Notes: generated by a model not told the origin, from the sequence alone. A stretch of DNA of 12,350 nt from JAFGBH01 sp964430915 (GCA_964430915.1 CAYSHT010000062.1:1-12350), one strand, 5' to 3'. Shown: positions 1 through 7,053, counted from the first letter of the stretch. A program made the numbers and translations.

Positions 1-1
1 A

Positions 2-346
2 CCCGAACTTTCCCCCATACGATACGATACGAGATTTTTTGTTGCCGAGGCACCGGCGAATCAGCAGGCACTTCATGACGGCTTGGAACTCACCAAACAT
101 CTATGGGTGACTCCCGGGGAGGCACTTGAGAGATACGGGAAAGGAACCTTCGACATGGTCGTGCCCACCGTGATAACCCTCGAGGATCTGGACAGGTTTT
201 CTACTGTCGACGAGGCGATACATTCACTTCGGAAGAGGAATATAGAATCTCGTTGTATAAAGGTTGAAATCGACGAGAAGGAGGGGATCATCGTGCATGC
301 ACCCGACGGACGGATTTTCAGACAGGGGCCGCCCTCGGTTGAATAA
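2..346 (+). CDS. NUDIX-type hydrolase, C-terminal fragment (NUDT19-like)
   Basis: The open frame runs from the first full codon of the window to TAA at 344-346 with no stop, so this is the 3' end of a longer gene whose start and NUDIX box lie upstream. About 114 residues are visible. They begin with a stretch containing RYDTRFFVAEAP, then a W-[LV]-TP-x-EAL segment, a PPT-like V-P-T-V-I-TLEDL helix, and a short C-terminal strand region ending in GPPSVE. This order (DTRFF..AEAP, W.TP.EAL, PT..TL) is what I know from the C-terminal half of NUDT19-like acyl-CoA diphosphatases and related bacterial NUDIX proteins, which cleave CoA-type nucleoside diphosphates. The catalytic GX5EX7REUXEEXGU box is not in the window, so activity cannot be judged. 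A TTG at 83 could be read as a start, but the family homology continues upstream of it. The SDR gene follows after 30 bases, so co-transcription is likely. Confidence 0.72.
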   Translation, partial: PELSPIRYDTRFFVAEAPANQQALHDGLELTKHLWVTPGEALERYGKGTFDMVVPTVITLEDLDRFSTVDEAIHSLRKRNIESRCIKVEIDEKEGIIVHAPDGRIFRQGPPSVE

Positions 347-376
347 GGATACTATTATTACAGAGGAGGTTTTTAT

Positions 377-1165
377 ATGAAATTACAGGATCTTTTTAAG
401 CTTGATGGAAAGGTTGCCCTCATTACCGGTGGCGGAAGGGGAATCGGAAAATTTATCGCAACCGGTCTTGCCGAAGCCGGAGCGGATGTAATCGTTACCT
501 CACGGAAGTTGGAAAATCTTGAGAAAGTGGCCGGGGATATCGAAAAGGAATTCAGCGTCAAGGCATTTCCAGTAAAGTGTGATGTCAGCAAAGAGGAGGA
601 TATTGACAATCTCCTCACGGTGGTGAAGGAACACTTTCCACGCATCGATATTCTGGTAAACAATGCCGGTGCCACATGGGGCGCACCCACGCTGAAATTT
701 CCCATTGAACGATGGGACCAGCTCTTCAACGTGAATGTCAGGGGTGTCTGGATGCTGACACAGAAGGTCGCCAACCTGATGAAGGAGCAGGGAGGAGGAA
801 ATGTCATAAATGTCTCCTCCGTTATGGGATTCAGGGGATCCGACGAGTTGTCTCATCCCGCCGTTGCCTACAATTCGACAAAGGCCGCCATTAATCTCCT
901 CACGATGAATCTGGCAGTGAAACTCGCACCTTATAACATCAGGGTAAATGCGATTGCACCAGGCTTTTTCCGCACCGATATGATGGCCTTTATCGAGAAA
1001 CCGGAATTCAAGGCTGCCCTTGATATGACCATGGAGAAGATTCCCTTGAAGAGAATCGGTGATATTGATGATATGAAAGGCGTTGCCGTATTTCTGGCAT
1101 CGGACGCCTCATCCTACGTGACGGGTCATATTCTCTTGAATGACGGGGGATTTCTGGCAAAATAG
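377..1165 (+). CDS. SDR family NAD(P)-dependent oxidoreductase
   Basis: This encodes a 262-residue classical short-chain dehydrogenase/reductase, the normal length for the family. The Rossmann dinucleotide motif TGGGRGIG is at residues 17-24, R43 follows the second strand (often a sign of NADPH preference), the acidic CDV is at 69-70, NNAG is at 95-98, and N120 is the structural/catalytic Asn. The active site is S148 with YNSTK at 165-169 (Y165, K169). PGFFRTDM near 195-202 and the C-terminal DGG are also typical. Such enzymes reduce 3-oxoacyl thioesters or oxidise sugar or alcohol substrates. FabG, RhlG and gluconate 5-dehydrogenase are all close in style, and the sequence alone does not pick one. 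The spacing between S148 and Y165 (17 residues) is a few residues longer than in E. coli FabG, with an SDELSH insert. The start is set by AGAGGAGGT at 362-370, ending 6 bases before ATG. It is probably co-transcribed with the upstream NUDIX gene and ends just before a strong terminator. Confidence 0.93.
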   Translation: MKLQDLFKLDGKVALITGGGRGIGKFIATGLAEAGADVIVTSRKLENLEKVAGDIEKEFSVKAFPVKCDVSKEEDIDNLLTVVKEHFPRIDILVNNAGATWGAPTLKFPIERWDQLFNVNVRGVWMLTQKVANLMKEQGGGNVINVSSVMGFRGSDELSHPAVAYNSTKAAINLLTMNLAVKLAPYNIRVNAIAPGFFRTDMMAFIEKPEFKAALDMTMEKIPLKRIGDIDDMKGVAVFLASDASSYVTGHILLNDGGFLAK

Positions 1166-1168
1166 ATG

Positions 1169-1200
1169 AAAAAAAGGCGGGTTTCTGACCCGCCTTTTTT
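1169..1200. terminator. Bidirectional intrinsic terminator between SDR and ABC ATPase genes
   Basis: A perfect 7-bp GC-rich stem, GGCGGGT (1176-1182) with ACCCGCC (1188-1194), has a 5-base loop TTCTG. It is flanked by seven A on the left (1169-1175) and six T on the right (1195-1200), so each strand has a U-tract after the hairpin. It lies between two convergent genes: the SDR stop at 1165 and the ATPase stop at 1220. It should end both transcripts. Confidence 0.95.
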
Positions 1201-1219
1201 ATTGTAAACGGTTGAGCAG

Positions 1220-2044
1220 TTACATCTCTGTCCGGCTGAGGAGTATTGCCTCGTCGGCAAGTCTCTCGCCCGCTGCCTGCTCGAATGCACTGACCAGGTC
1301 ATTGATGGTGAGCTTGTCCTTATATTCTTTTCCTATATCGACGATGATTTTCCCCCTGTGCATCATGATCAGCCGATTACCGTAACGGAGTGCGATTTCC
1401 ATATTGTGGGTGATCATCATGGTGGTAAGCTTTTCACGCTTGACCACCATCTCGGTTAAATCGAATACGGTTTGCGCTGTTCTCGGATCGAGGTTCGCAA
1501 CGTGTTCGTCAAGGAGAAGGAGCGATGGTCTGCTTATGGTGGCCATGGCGAGCGCAATCGCCTGCCTCTGACCGCTGGAAAGCGTTCCCACCATCGTGGT
1601 CAGTCTGTCCTCCAGTCCCAGGCCGAGTGGCGCTAATTGATCGCGAAACTGCTGCCGTCTCTTTTTGTTTAGTGCAGTCCGAAATCCCCGGGGCTCGCCC
1701 CGCAGGAGGGCAAATGCGAGGTTTTCTTCCACCGTGAGCCGCGCGCCCGTTCCCACGTTGGGGTCCTGATGGACGCGACCAATATACTTAGCACATTTAT
1801 ATTCGGAAAGGCCCGTGACATCCTCTCCATTTATGACGACATTTCCCTGATCCGGCGGAAAGACGCCTGCAACGATATTGAGCATGGTTGTCTTCCCGGC
1901 ACCATTGCTCCCAATTATTGTAATATAGTCCTCGGGATGGACTTCTATGCTCACACCGTCAAGGGCGGTGACTTCGTCAACGGTACCCCTGGCAAAGATT
2001 TTTTCAATTCCATTGAGCTTGAGTAATTCCCTGTTTTCGCTCAT
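1220..2044 (-). CDS. ABC transporter ATP-binding protein (TrpXYZ-like system)
   Basis: This is a 274-residue ABC ATPase with all motifs intact: Walker A GSNGAGKTT at 45-53, Q-loop Gln93 in VHQDP, signature LSSGQ at 155-159 (a variant of LSGGQ), Walker B LLLLDE at 175-180, D-loop NLD at 184-186, and switch His213 in MITHN. It should sit on the cytoplasmic face and power import by the adjacent permease. The protein resembles the ATPases of COG1101, which go with COG4120 permeases and COG2984 binding proteins. It is the last of three genes: its ATG lies 13 bases after the permease stop, and its ribosome binding site (GGAG) overlaps that stop, which suggests translational coupling. Transcription ends at the bidirectional terminator at 1169-1200. 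The function as an ABC ATPase is certain; the substrate is inferred from the family only. Confidence 0.94.
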   Translation of the reverse strand: MSENRELLKLNGIEKIFARGTVDEVTALDGVSIEVHPEDYITIIGSNGAGKTTMLNIVAGVFPPDQGNVVINGEDVTGLSEYKCAKYIGRVHQDPNVGTGARLTVEENLAFALLRGEPRGFRTALNKKRRQQFRDQLAPLGLGLEDRLTTMVGTLSSGQRQAIALAMATISRPSLLLLDEHVANLDPRTAQTVFDLTEMVVKREKLTTMMITHNMEIALRYGNRLIMMHRGKIIVDIGKEYKDKLTINDLVSAFEQAAGERLADEAILLSRTEM

Positions 2045-2057
2045 TCAATAAATCTCC

Positions 2058-2972
2058 TCACCATCGTTCCGCCGGCGGTAGCCATTCGCCGCGCAGTTTT
2101 TTCTTTATATAGGGGATTGCCATTGCCAGGATCACCAGGATAGCCGTTACCAGCTTGAGATCACCCGGAGCCATTCCAAATCTAAGGGCAACCGTGATGA
2201 TTAATCGGTAGACAAAGGCACCCACAATTGCAGCAAGAAGCAATCCCGCAACGCCCCGCGTTCGAAAAATAGTCTCTCCGATGATCACCGATGCAAGGCC
2301 CATGACGATCATGCCGATTCCCATGCCTGCGTCGGCAAAACCCTGTGCCTGAGCCACAACGGATCCCGCAAGTGCGACGAGGCCGTTTGAAATTGCACAA
2401 CCCAGCAATATGTTTTTATTCGTATCTGAGCCAAGCCCTCGAACCATCTGCTCGTTGTTGCCCGTTGCCCTGAGCGCCAGGCCCATTTCCGTCCTTAAAA
2501 ACCAGTTCAGTACAAAAAAAACGACGAGGGCAATGATAAAGGCAACGATCAAGTAAAGTTCTATACTATTGGCGCCAAGTCCGAAAAAATCGGCCGCCTT
2601 GTCAAAAATCGTTATATCTCTTAGAAGCGAAATATTGGCTCCACCCATTATCCGCAGATTTATGGAATAGAGTCCCACCATCATCAATATGCCGGCAAGG
2701 AGCGCCGGCAGACGGAGCCACGTATTTAAAAGACCCGTGAGCATGCCGGCACAAAAACCGGCTATTGTGGCTACCAGAATTGCAAAAAGGGGATTGAAAC
2801 CGCTTGCGATCAGAACCGCCGCGGTTGCCCCTCCGAGGGTATAGCTTCCGTCCACCGTGAGATCGGGAAAGGCAAGCACCCGTAGCGTTATATACACGCC
2901 TATTGCGACTAAACCGAATACCAGCCCTTCATAGGCGGAGAAGAACAGTATCGCCTGAATTGTGTCCAGCAA
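2058..2972 (-). CDS. ABC transporter permease (BPD_transp_2 type)
   Basis: This is a 304-residue, very hydrophobic protein with about eight to nine membrane segments, ending in the basic tail IKKKLRGEWLPPAERW. The N-terminal part has the pattern LRVLAFPDLTVDGSYTLGG (residues 31-49), and the middle has LALRATGNNEQMVRGLG with SDTNK. Both are characteristic, to my knowledge, of the COG4120 permeases related to the branched-chain amino-acid/ribose permease fold (PF02653). It would form the homodimeric channel for ligand delivered by the upstream-encoded binding protein. The start is a TTG (codon at 2970-2972) preceded by AAGGAG six bases upstream; no better ATG is nearby. It follows the binding-protein gene after 57 bases and precedes the ATPase gene by 13. 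Confidence 0.92.
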   Translation of the reverse strand: MLDTIQAILFFSAYEGLVFGLVAIGVYITLRVLAFPDLTVDGSYTLGGATAAVLIASGFNPLFAILVATIAGFCAGMLTGLLNTWLRLPALLAGILMMVGLYSINLRIMGGANISLLRDITIFDKAADFFGLGANSIELYLIVAFIIALVVFFVLNWFLRTEMGLALRATGNNEQMVRGLGSDTNKNILLGCAISNGLVALAGSVVAQAQGFADAGMGIGMIVMGLASVIIGETIFRTRGVAGLLLAAIVGAFVYRLIITVALRFGMAPGDLKLVTAILVILAMAIPYIKKKLRGEWLPPAERW

Positions 2973-3029
2973 TGTATTCTCCTTGAGAAAAACAGATTAA
3001 ATTTTTGGCGGACCTGGTTTTCTTCTTCG

Positions 3030-4004
3030 TTACTTTCCTATCTCAGTGGCCCTCTCCAGCACATTTGCCGGAATAGATATCCCCATTCGCTCCGCCGCCT
3101 TGGGACTCAGATAGACGATTGTTATGGGGCATCGGGTAACGGCGATATCGGCGGCTTTTTCACCCCGAAGAATTCGAGCGGCAAGCTTTCCTGCCTCCAC
3201 ACCGTTAACATAGTAATCAAGACCCGCGCCACTTATGGCTCCCCTTCTTGCCATGCTGATATCACTGCCAAAGAGGGGTATTTTATTTGATTCAGCGACC
3301 TTTACGATGGATTCCATGGCTGCCGCCACTGTGTTATCCGTGGGCTCCCATATTGCGTCGACTCTTCCCACCAGCGACTGGGCCGCCGCATAAATGTCTG
3401 CTGTTGTCGCTGCCGTGGCCTCCACAATTTTTTCTATTCCCAAACCTGGTGCCGCTTTTTTGAGCTCCTTGACCTGAACTACCGAATTTATCTCGCCGGC
3501 GTTGTAGATGACACCCAGTTTCTTTATGCCGGGATGTATATCCATGGCCAGTTTTACCTGGGCACCAACGTCGGCCCAGTCGCTGCATCCGGTCACATTG
3601 CCTCCCGGCTTTTCCCAGCTGTCAACAACACCGGCGGCAACGGGGTCGGTAAGGGCGCCGAAAACTACCGGTATCTCGGTACCCTGCACGGCCTTGGCGC
3701 TGGCCTGGGTCGTCGGTGTGGCGATGGAAAATATCAGATCGACCTTTTCAGCAACGAATTTCTGTGCGATTGATGCCGCGAGCGACATGTCGCCCTCAAC
3801 ATTGCGATAGTCGTATTGTACATTTACCCCTTCCGTAAAACCCTCTTTTGCGAGCTGATCAATAAAACCCTTTCGGCAGAGGTCGAGGGCCGGGTGGGTG
3901 ATTATCTGGGTTATACCAATCTTGTAGGTAGTTTTTTCCTTCGAACACATTGTGAGTGGTAGAAACACCATTAACGCTAGAATTACTATAAGTATTTTTT
4001 TCAC
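3030..4004 (-). CDS. ABC transporter substrate-binding protein (COG2984/TrpX-like)
   Basis: This is a 324-residue periplasmic binding protein. An N-terminal signal (MKKILIVILALMVFLPLTMC) is followed by two Rossmann-like lobes with family hallmarks: KIGITQIITHPALD, FSIATPTTQA, PVVFGALTDPV, PGGNVTG, YNAGEINS and PTDN. These match the PF04392/COG2984 family, in which characterised members (TrpX) bind tryptophan or related aromatic amino acids. The ligand here is therefore an informed guess. The start is GTG at 4002-4004, 10 bases after AAAGGAGG (4015-4022). The frame stays open upstream to an ATG at 4175, but that extension contains the promoter and has no signal-like sequence, so the GTG is the real start. 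The signal ends in a possible lipobox LTMC with Cys20; Met at -1 is unusual, since Gly, Ala or Ser is normal, so lipidation is uncertain. It is the first gene of the three-gene operon. Confidence 0.93.
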   Translation of the reverse strand: MKKILIVILALMVFLPLTMCSKEKTTYKIGITQIITHPALDLCRKGFIDQLAKEGFTEGVNVQYDYRNVEGDMSLAASIAQKFVAEKVDLIFSIATPTTQASAKAVQGTEIPVVFGALTDPVAAGVVDSWEKPGGNVTGCSDWADVGAQVKLAMDIHPGIKKLGVIYNAGEINSVVQVKELKKAAPGLGIEKIVEATAATTADIYAAAQSLVGRVDAIWEPTDNTVAAAMESIVKVAESNKIPLFGSDISMARRGAISGAGLDYYVNGVEAGKLAARILRGEKAADIAVTRCPITIVYLSPKAAERMGISIPANVLERATEIGK

Positions 4005-4014
4005 TGAATAATTT

Positions 4015-4022
4015 CCTCCTTT
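4015..4022 (-). promoter_or_regulatory. Ribosome binding site deciding the GTG start of the ABC binding protein
   Basis: Minus-strand AAAGGAGG is followed by ten bases and then GTG at 4004-4002. It fixes the signal-peptide start and rules out the upstream in-frame ATG at 4175, which has no comparable site and lies upstream of the promoter. Confidence 0.85.
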
Positions 4023-4031
4023 CGAAGATTC

Positions 4032-4050
4032 CCAAGAGAGTATCTCTTGG
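4032..4050. repeat. Perfect inverted repeat in the leader of the ABC operon
   Basis: CCAAGAGA-GTA-TCTCTTGG is an 8-bp perfect inverted repeat with a 3-base centre. It lies about 55-72 bases after the predicted transcription start and ends 9 bases before the AAAGGAGG ribosome binding site of the binding-protein gene. It can fold as an RNA hairpin or serve as a symmetric protein-binding site in DNA. No T-tract follows, so it is not a terminator. It does not look like the E. coli TrpR (CTAG core) or TyrR (TGTAAA-N6-TTTACA) operators. Confidence 0.7.
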
Positions 4051-4110
4051 CTGACATATGAAAACGATTCACCGATTATTACAAATACGGTCTGTTTTTT
4101 AGTGAGGGCG

Positions 4111-4139
4111 AGTATAGGGAATGGATGCCTGTGTGTCAA
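4111..4139 (-). promoter_or_regulatory. Sigma-70-like promoter of the ABC import operon
   Basis: Read on the minus strand: TTGACA (4139-4134), a 17-base spacer, then TATACT (4116-4111). The -35 is a full consensus match and the -10 matches 5 of 6. The predicted start near 4104 gives a leader of about 100 bases that contains the inverted repeat at 4032-4050. The promoter lies in the gap after the racemase-like gene, which is on the same strand, so the ABC genes can be expressed on their own. Confidence 0.82.
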
Positions 4140-4185
4140 GGGTGAATTGCCCATCTTCCCGTGAATCTTCATCAAAAATGGATGT

Positions 4186-5412
4186 CTATCGACCTTCCTT
4201 TCTTTTCTTCAGGTCAAGGGCAGCCTTGAGGCCCTTTTGCCGTATCACCTTAAATTTCAGTCCCCCTTCGGTTATCTTGAAAAAACGTTTTCCGTATTTT
4301 CTCAAAAGGTGCTTATCGATCTCGAAACCAAGCCCCGGTTTTGTGAAGGGCTGAAGCATGGCCTTATTATCGGGAATGATAGGCTCTATGATTCCCTCCC
4401 TGAATTCCGGTATCCATGATGGCTCCTCCAGGGGATATTCGAGGGGAAGACTGTTTTCGGTGTCGGTGAGAACCATATTCCAGCCGATATAGAACCCGAT
4501 TCCGCTTGTCCAGGTATGGGGAGAGAATTCCCTCTTGTTGGCGTGGCATGCCTCAATGACCTTTTGAACCTGGGCAATTCCGCCTGCAAAGGTGGCGTCG
4601 GGCTGATAGATATCGAAACAGTCCTTTTCAAACATTATCTTAATCTCGTCCCATCCATAGTTCAGTTCCGCTCCCGAGATCTTGACATCCGAAACCGATT
4701 TCAGTGCCGCATTTCCGTCATAATCTCTCGAGTCCAGAGGTTCCTCGAGCCAGTCGATACCGTTCGCATGGCATGCCCGGGCGAATTCTTCGGCCCGTTT
4801 CAGATCCCAGGCGGGAATCTTATCCACGATGGTCACGAGCCATCCCTGATTTGCATCAACGCCAAGACCGAAATCGTCACCCACGCCCTTCCGAACCGTC
4901 TCTATATGCCGTATATCGTCCTTCAACTCGACATTCTTGACTCGCAGCTTTGCTGTGGTAAAGCCCCGTTCCTTCATGGCTAGAAGCTCTTCGATTCTCC
5001 TCTCCGGTTCATGCATCTCCCCCGTTGAACAGTAAACCTGGATTGGCCGGGCCTTTCCTCCCAAGAGTTCATAGACCGTTTTCCCCTGGCTCTTTCCGAT
5101 GATGTCCCAGCAGGCCGGTTCAATCCAGAAATTTCTCCACCCCAGAATTCCCGCCTGCTTTAATAAACCCTGAATGCCGTCGATATCGGTAGGATCGGCC
5201 CCTATGAGGTATCCCCCTATAAGGTCGCCCAGTCCCTGCCTTTCGATACCCAGGGCGGTTCCGGCAGAGTACCCCTCTATGCCGTCATCCGTGGTAAGTT
5301 TGATCAGGGTAAATCCGTTGTGGGTCTGGGGGTACCCGGGAATCCAGGTTGGCCAGAATGTGTGTCTCAAGGGTACCGAGACATGGTATAATTCAATTTT
5401 AGATATTTTCAT
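4186..5412 (-). CDS. Mandelate racemase/muconate lactonizing enzyme family protein (enolase superfamily)
   Basis: This is a 408-residue enolase-superfamily enzyme with the usual two-part layout: an N-terminal capping domain (about 1-125) and a beta/alpha barrel. Visible active-site residues are K155 in TTAKLRVK, metal ligands D187 (VDANQG), E223/E224 (LEEP) and E249 (SGAEL), and the D272 (QPDAT)-H299 (SPHTW) dyad that marks the mandelate racemase subgroup. These enzymes abstract a proton next to a carboxylate, giving racemisation or sugar-acid dehydration; the substrate cannot be told from sequence. The second residue of the usual KxK motif appears to be R157 (K-L-R), which would leave His299 as the main base. 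About 45 residues of basic tail (from 365) follow the barrel. The start is ATG at 5410-5412 behind AAAGGAGGA (5416-5424). The frame extends to an ATG at 5481, but that has no comparable site. No terminator is visible before the ABC promoter, so some read-through is possible. Confidence 0.88.
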   Translation of the reverse strand: MKISKIELYHVSVPLRHTFWPTWIPGYPQTHNGFTLIKLTTDDGIEGYSAGTALGIERQGLGDLIGGYLIGADPTDIDGIQGLLKQAGILGWRNFWIEPACWDIIGKSQGKTVYELLGGKARPIQVYCSTGEMHEPERRIEELLAMKERGFTTAKLRVKNVELKDDIRHIETVRKGVGDDFGLGVDANQGWLVTIVDKIPAWDLKRAEEFARACHANGIDWLEEPLDSRDYDGNAALKSVSDVKISGAELNYGWDEIKIMFEKDCFDIYQPDATFAGGIAQVQKVIEACHANKREFSPHTWTSGIGFYIGWNMVLTDTENSLPLEYPLEEPSWIPEFREGIIEPIIPDNKAMLQPFTKPGLGFEIDKHLLRKYGKRFFKITEGGLKFKVIRQKGLKAALDLKKRKEGR

Positions 5413-5531
5413 AGATCCTCCTTTGTATAGATGCTGAGCGCCACGTTGTATCAGATGATGGAATATTTCTATTTTAGCCAAATATAAGAATAATTTCGCA
5501 TTTTTTTAGTGCATGGAGATAGTTAAGTAGC

Positions 5532-5537
5532 TATAAT
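5532..5537 (+). promoter_or_regulatory. Possible -10 element upstream of the YihY-family gene
   Basis: There is an exact TATAAT in an AT-rich intergenic stretch, on the right strand for the gene starting at 5681. No good TTGACA-like box lies 16-18 bases upstream (GTGCAT at 17 bases), and there is no extended -10 TGN. If used, it would give a leader of about 140 bases that includes the inverted repeats at 5556-5649. Weak call. Confidence 0.28.
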
Positions 5538-5555
5538 AGCGTTACAGTTGAGAAG

Positions 5556-5576
5556 CGGGATATAGTCATGATCCCG
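5556..5576. repeat. Short inverted repeat in the YihY leader region
   Basis: CGGGAT (5556-5561) and ATCCCG (5571-5576) form a 6-bp perfect stem with a 9-base loop. It lies in the 268-base gap between the divergent racemase-like and YihY-family genes. No T-tract follows. It may be a leader structure or part of a degenerate REP-like intergenic element together with the repeat at 5631-5649. Confidence 0.4.
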
Positions 5577-5630
5577 AATCTCCATATCCTGCTTTCTGGA
5601 TTACAGATACCCTGTTTTGTTTCTTTTCGT

Positions 5631-5649
5631 CAAGATTTTTACTATCTTG
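5631..5649. repeat. Short inverted repeat just before the YihY-family gene
   Basis: CAAGAT (5631-5636) and ATCTTG (5644-5649) form a 6-bp stem with a 7-base loop, about 30 bases before the chosen start and next to the alternative ATG at 5651. The stem is AT-rich and weak. The rest of the gap (5413-5680) is AT-rich and shows no convincing gene; a 73-codon minus-strand frame across 5566-5787 overlaps the YihY gene and looks non-coding. Confidence 0.35.
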
Positions 5650-5680
5650 GATGGTTCCATTACATGTGGGGAGACTGACG

Positions 5681-7018
5681 ATGCAAACTATCACATCTAT
5701 GATTTCGGGGTTTATCAGTTTTATCAAGGGTGATATCTGGAGGATTCGCTTAAAAGACCTGCCGCCAAGAAAATCCTTTTTTATCAAACTACTGCGTGTT
5801 TTTCTCCTCTCGATACGCGGATTTGACGAGGATAAATGTCAGTTAAGGGCGTCGGCGCTCACTTTTTATTCGCTCATATCCATCGTCCCCGTCGCTGCCA
5901 TGGTCTTTGGAATCGCCAAGGGATTCGGTTTTGAGAAGCTTCTGGAGAAACGGCTGCTGGAGCAGTTCTCGGAGCAGGAAGAGGTGGTAACGAAAATCAT
6001 CGATTTTGCCACTTCACTCCTTGCAAGCACGAAGGGGGGGCTTTTGGCCGGCATCGGTGTGGTGATTCTTTTCTGGGCGGTCATAAAGGTGCTGGGGAAT
6101 ATCGAGGATTCATTTAATGATATATGGGGAATAAAGGAATCGCGCACGTTAGGAAGGAAATTCAGCGATTATCTGTCCGTAATGCTGCTCTGTCCGATTC
6201 TCATCATTATGGCGAGCAGTCTCACTGTATTTATAACAACTCAGGTGACGCTGATAACGCAAAAAGTGGCCCTTCTGGGAATGTTCAGCTCCCTCATTTT
6301 TTTCGTGCTGAAATTACTTCCCTATTGCCTCATATGGATCCTCTTTACGTTTCTCTATATCTTTATGCCCAATACCAAGGTCCGTTTTTCCTCGGGAATC
6401 CTGGCTGGGATAATGGCGGGAACAATTTATCAGATTGTTCAGTGGGCCTATATTGGCTTTCAGGTAGGGGCGGCGAAATATAACGCTATCTACGGAAGTT
6501 TTGCAGCGCTCCCCCTCTTCTTGATATGGCTGCAGCTGAGCTTCCTTATCGTGCTCTTCGGCGCGGAGTTTGCCTTTGCCTATCAAAATGTCGATACCTA
6601 TGAGTTTGAACCCGATTCCCTTCACATAAGCGATCACTTCAAGAGGCTCCTTTCGCTTCAGGTCTGCCATGTACTGGTCGTAAATTTTGCGAAGGGCGAA
6701 AAACCCTCCACGGCTACCGAGATATCCCACAAGATGGAAATTCCCATTCGTCTGGTGCATCAGATCCTCTATGAACTTACAGAGAGCGGTATTGCCTCGG
6801 ATGTAACAACGGCTGAATACAAGGAAGTGGCCTATCAGCCCGCACGCGATATCAATTCACTCACCGTGAAATTTGTTATCGAGGCCCTGGAGAGAAGGGG
6901 TGTGGATAGTATTCCCGTTACCAGGTCGGCCGAATTAGAGGCGATCTCGGCAACAATGGAATCCTTCAGTAACATGATCAAAAGCTCCCCGGAGAACAAA
7001 CTCCTGAAAGACCTGTAG
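5681..7018 (+). CDS. YihY/virulence factor BrkB family membrane protein with C-terminal winged-helix-like domain
   Basis: This is a 445-residue inner-membrane protein of the YihY/BrkB family, once mislabelled ribonuclease BN. Family marks are ASALTFYSLISIVP (57-70) and the late block YNAIYGSFAALPLFLIW with GAEFAFA (about 267-300). About six membrane segments fall near 60-80, 118-138, 163-187, 200-228, 238-260 and 277-300. The last 140 residues are soluble. A segment around 325-385 (LQVCHVLVVNF, STATEISHKMEIP, VHQILYELTESGIAS) reads like a winged helix-turn-helix, as seen in some family members. Molecular function is unknown for the family; transport or envelope roles are suggested. ATG at 5681 is preferred because GGGGAG (5668-5673) lies 7 bases upstream; ATG at 5651 would add 10 residues but lacks a site. 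It is monocistronic and convergent with lemA. Confidence 0.9.
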   Translation: MQTITSMISGFISFIKGDIWRIRLKDLPPRKSFFIKLLRVFLLSIRGFDEDKCQLRASALTFYSLISIVPVAAMVFGIAKGFGFEKLLEKRLLEQFSEQEEVVTKIIDFATSLLASTKGGLLAGIGVVILFWAVIKVLGNIEDSFNDIWGIKESRTLGRKFSDYLSVMLLCPILIIMASSLTVFITTQVTLITQKVALLGMFSSLIFFVLKLLPYCLIWILFTFLYIFMPNTKVRFSSGILAGIMAGTIYQIVQWAYIGFQVGAAKYNAIYGSFAALPLFLIWLQLSFLIVLFGAEFAFAYQNVDTYEFEPDSLHISDHFKRLLSLQVCHVLVVNFAKGEKPSTATEISHKMEIPIRLVHQILYELTESGIASDVTTAEYKEVAYQPARDINSLTVKFVIEALERRGVDSIPVTRSAELEAISATMESFSNMIKSSPENKLLKDL

Positions 7019-7053
7019 ACAATAGAAGGGGAGACTTTTCTATGGATGAAAAT

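Noticed and set aside
17..31. Three tandem copies of ATACG near the window start
   Set aside because: Only 15 bases and in frame as IRYDT, which is the normal sequence at this place in the NUDIX family; no sign of a longer repeat array.
373..807. 144-codon minus-strand open frame
   Set aside because: Antisense to the SDR gene, whose catalytic motifs are intact; low-complexity composition typical of a shadow frame.
4005..4175. N-terminal extension of the ABC binding protein to ATG at 4175
   Set aside because: The extension contains the promoter and the inverted repeat, and a strong AAAGGAGG plus signal peptide sit at the GTG at 4004.
4516..4983. 155-codon plus-strand open frame
   Set aside because: It lies wholly antisense to the racemase-like gene, whose protein has clear family motifs; no ribosome binding site or recognisable domain. 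A shadow frame.
5566..5787. 73-codon minus-strand frame upstream of the racemase-like gene
   Set aside because: It overlaps the start of the YihY-family gene, has no good ribosome binding site, and its translation shows no domain; probably spurious.
6314..6760. 148-codon minus-strand open frame
   Set aside because: Antisense to the well-supported YihY-family gene, with no family signature and no start signal.
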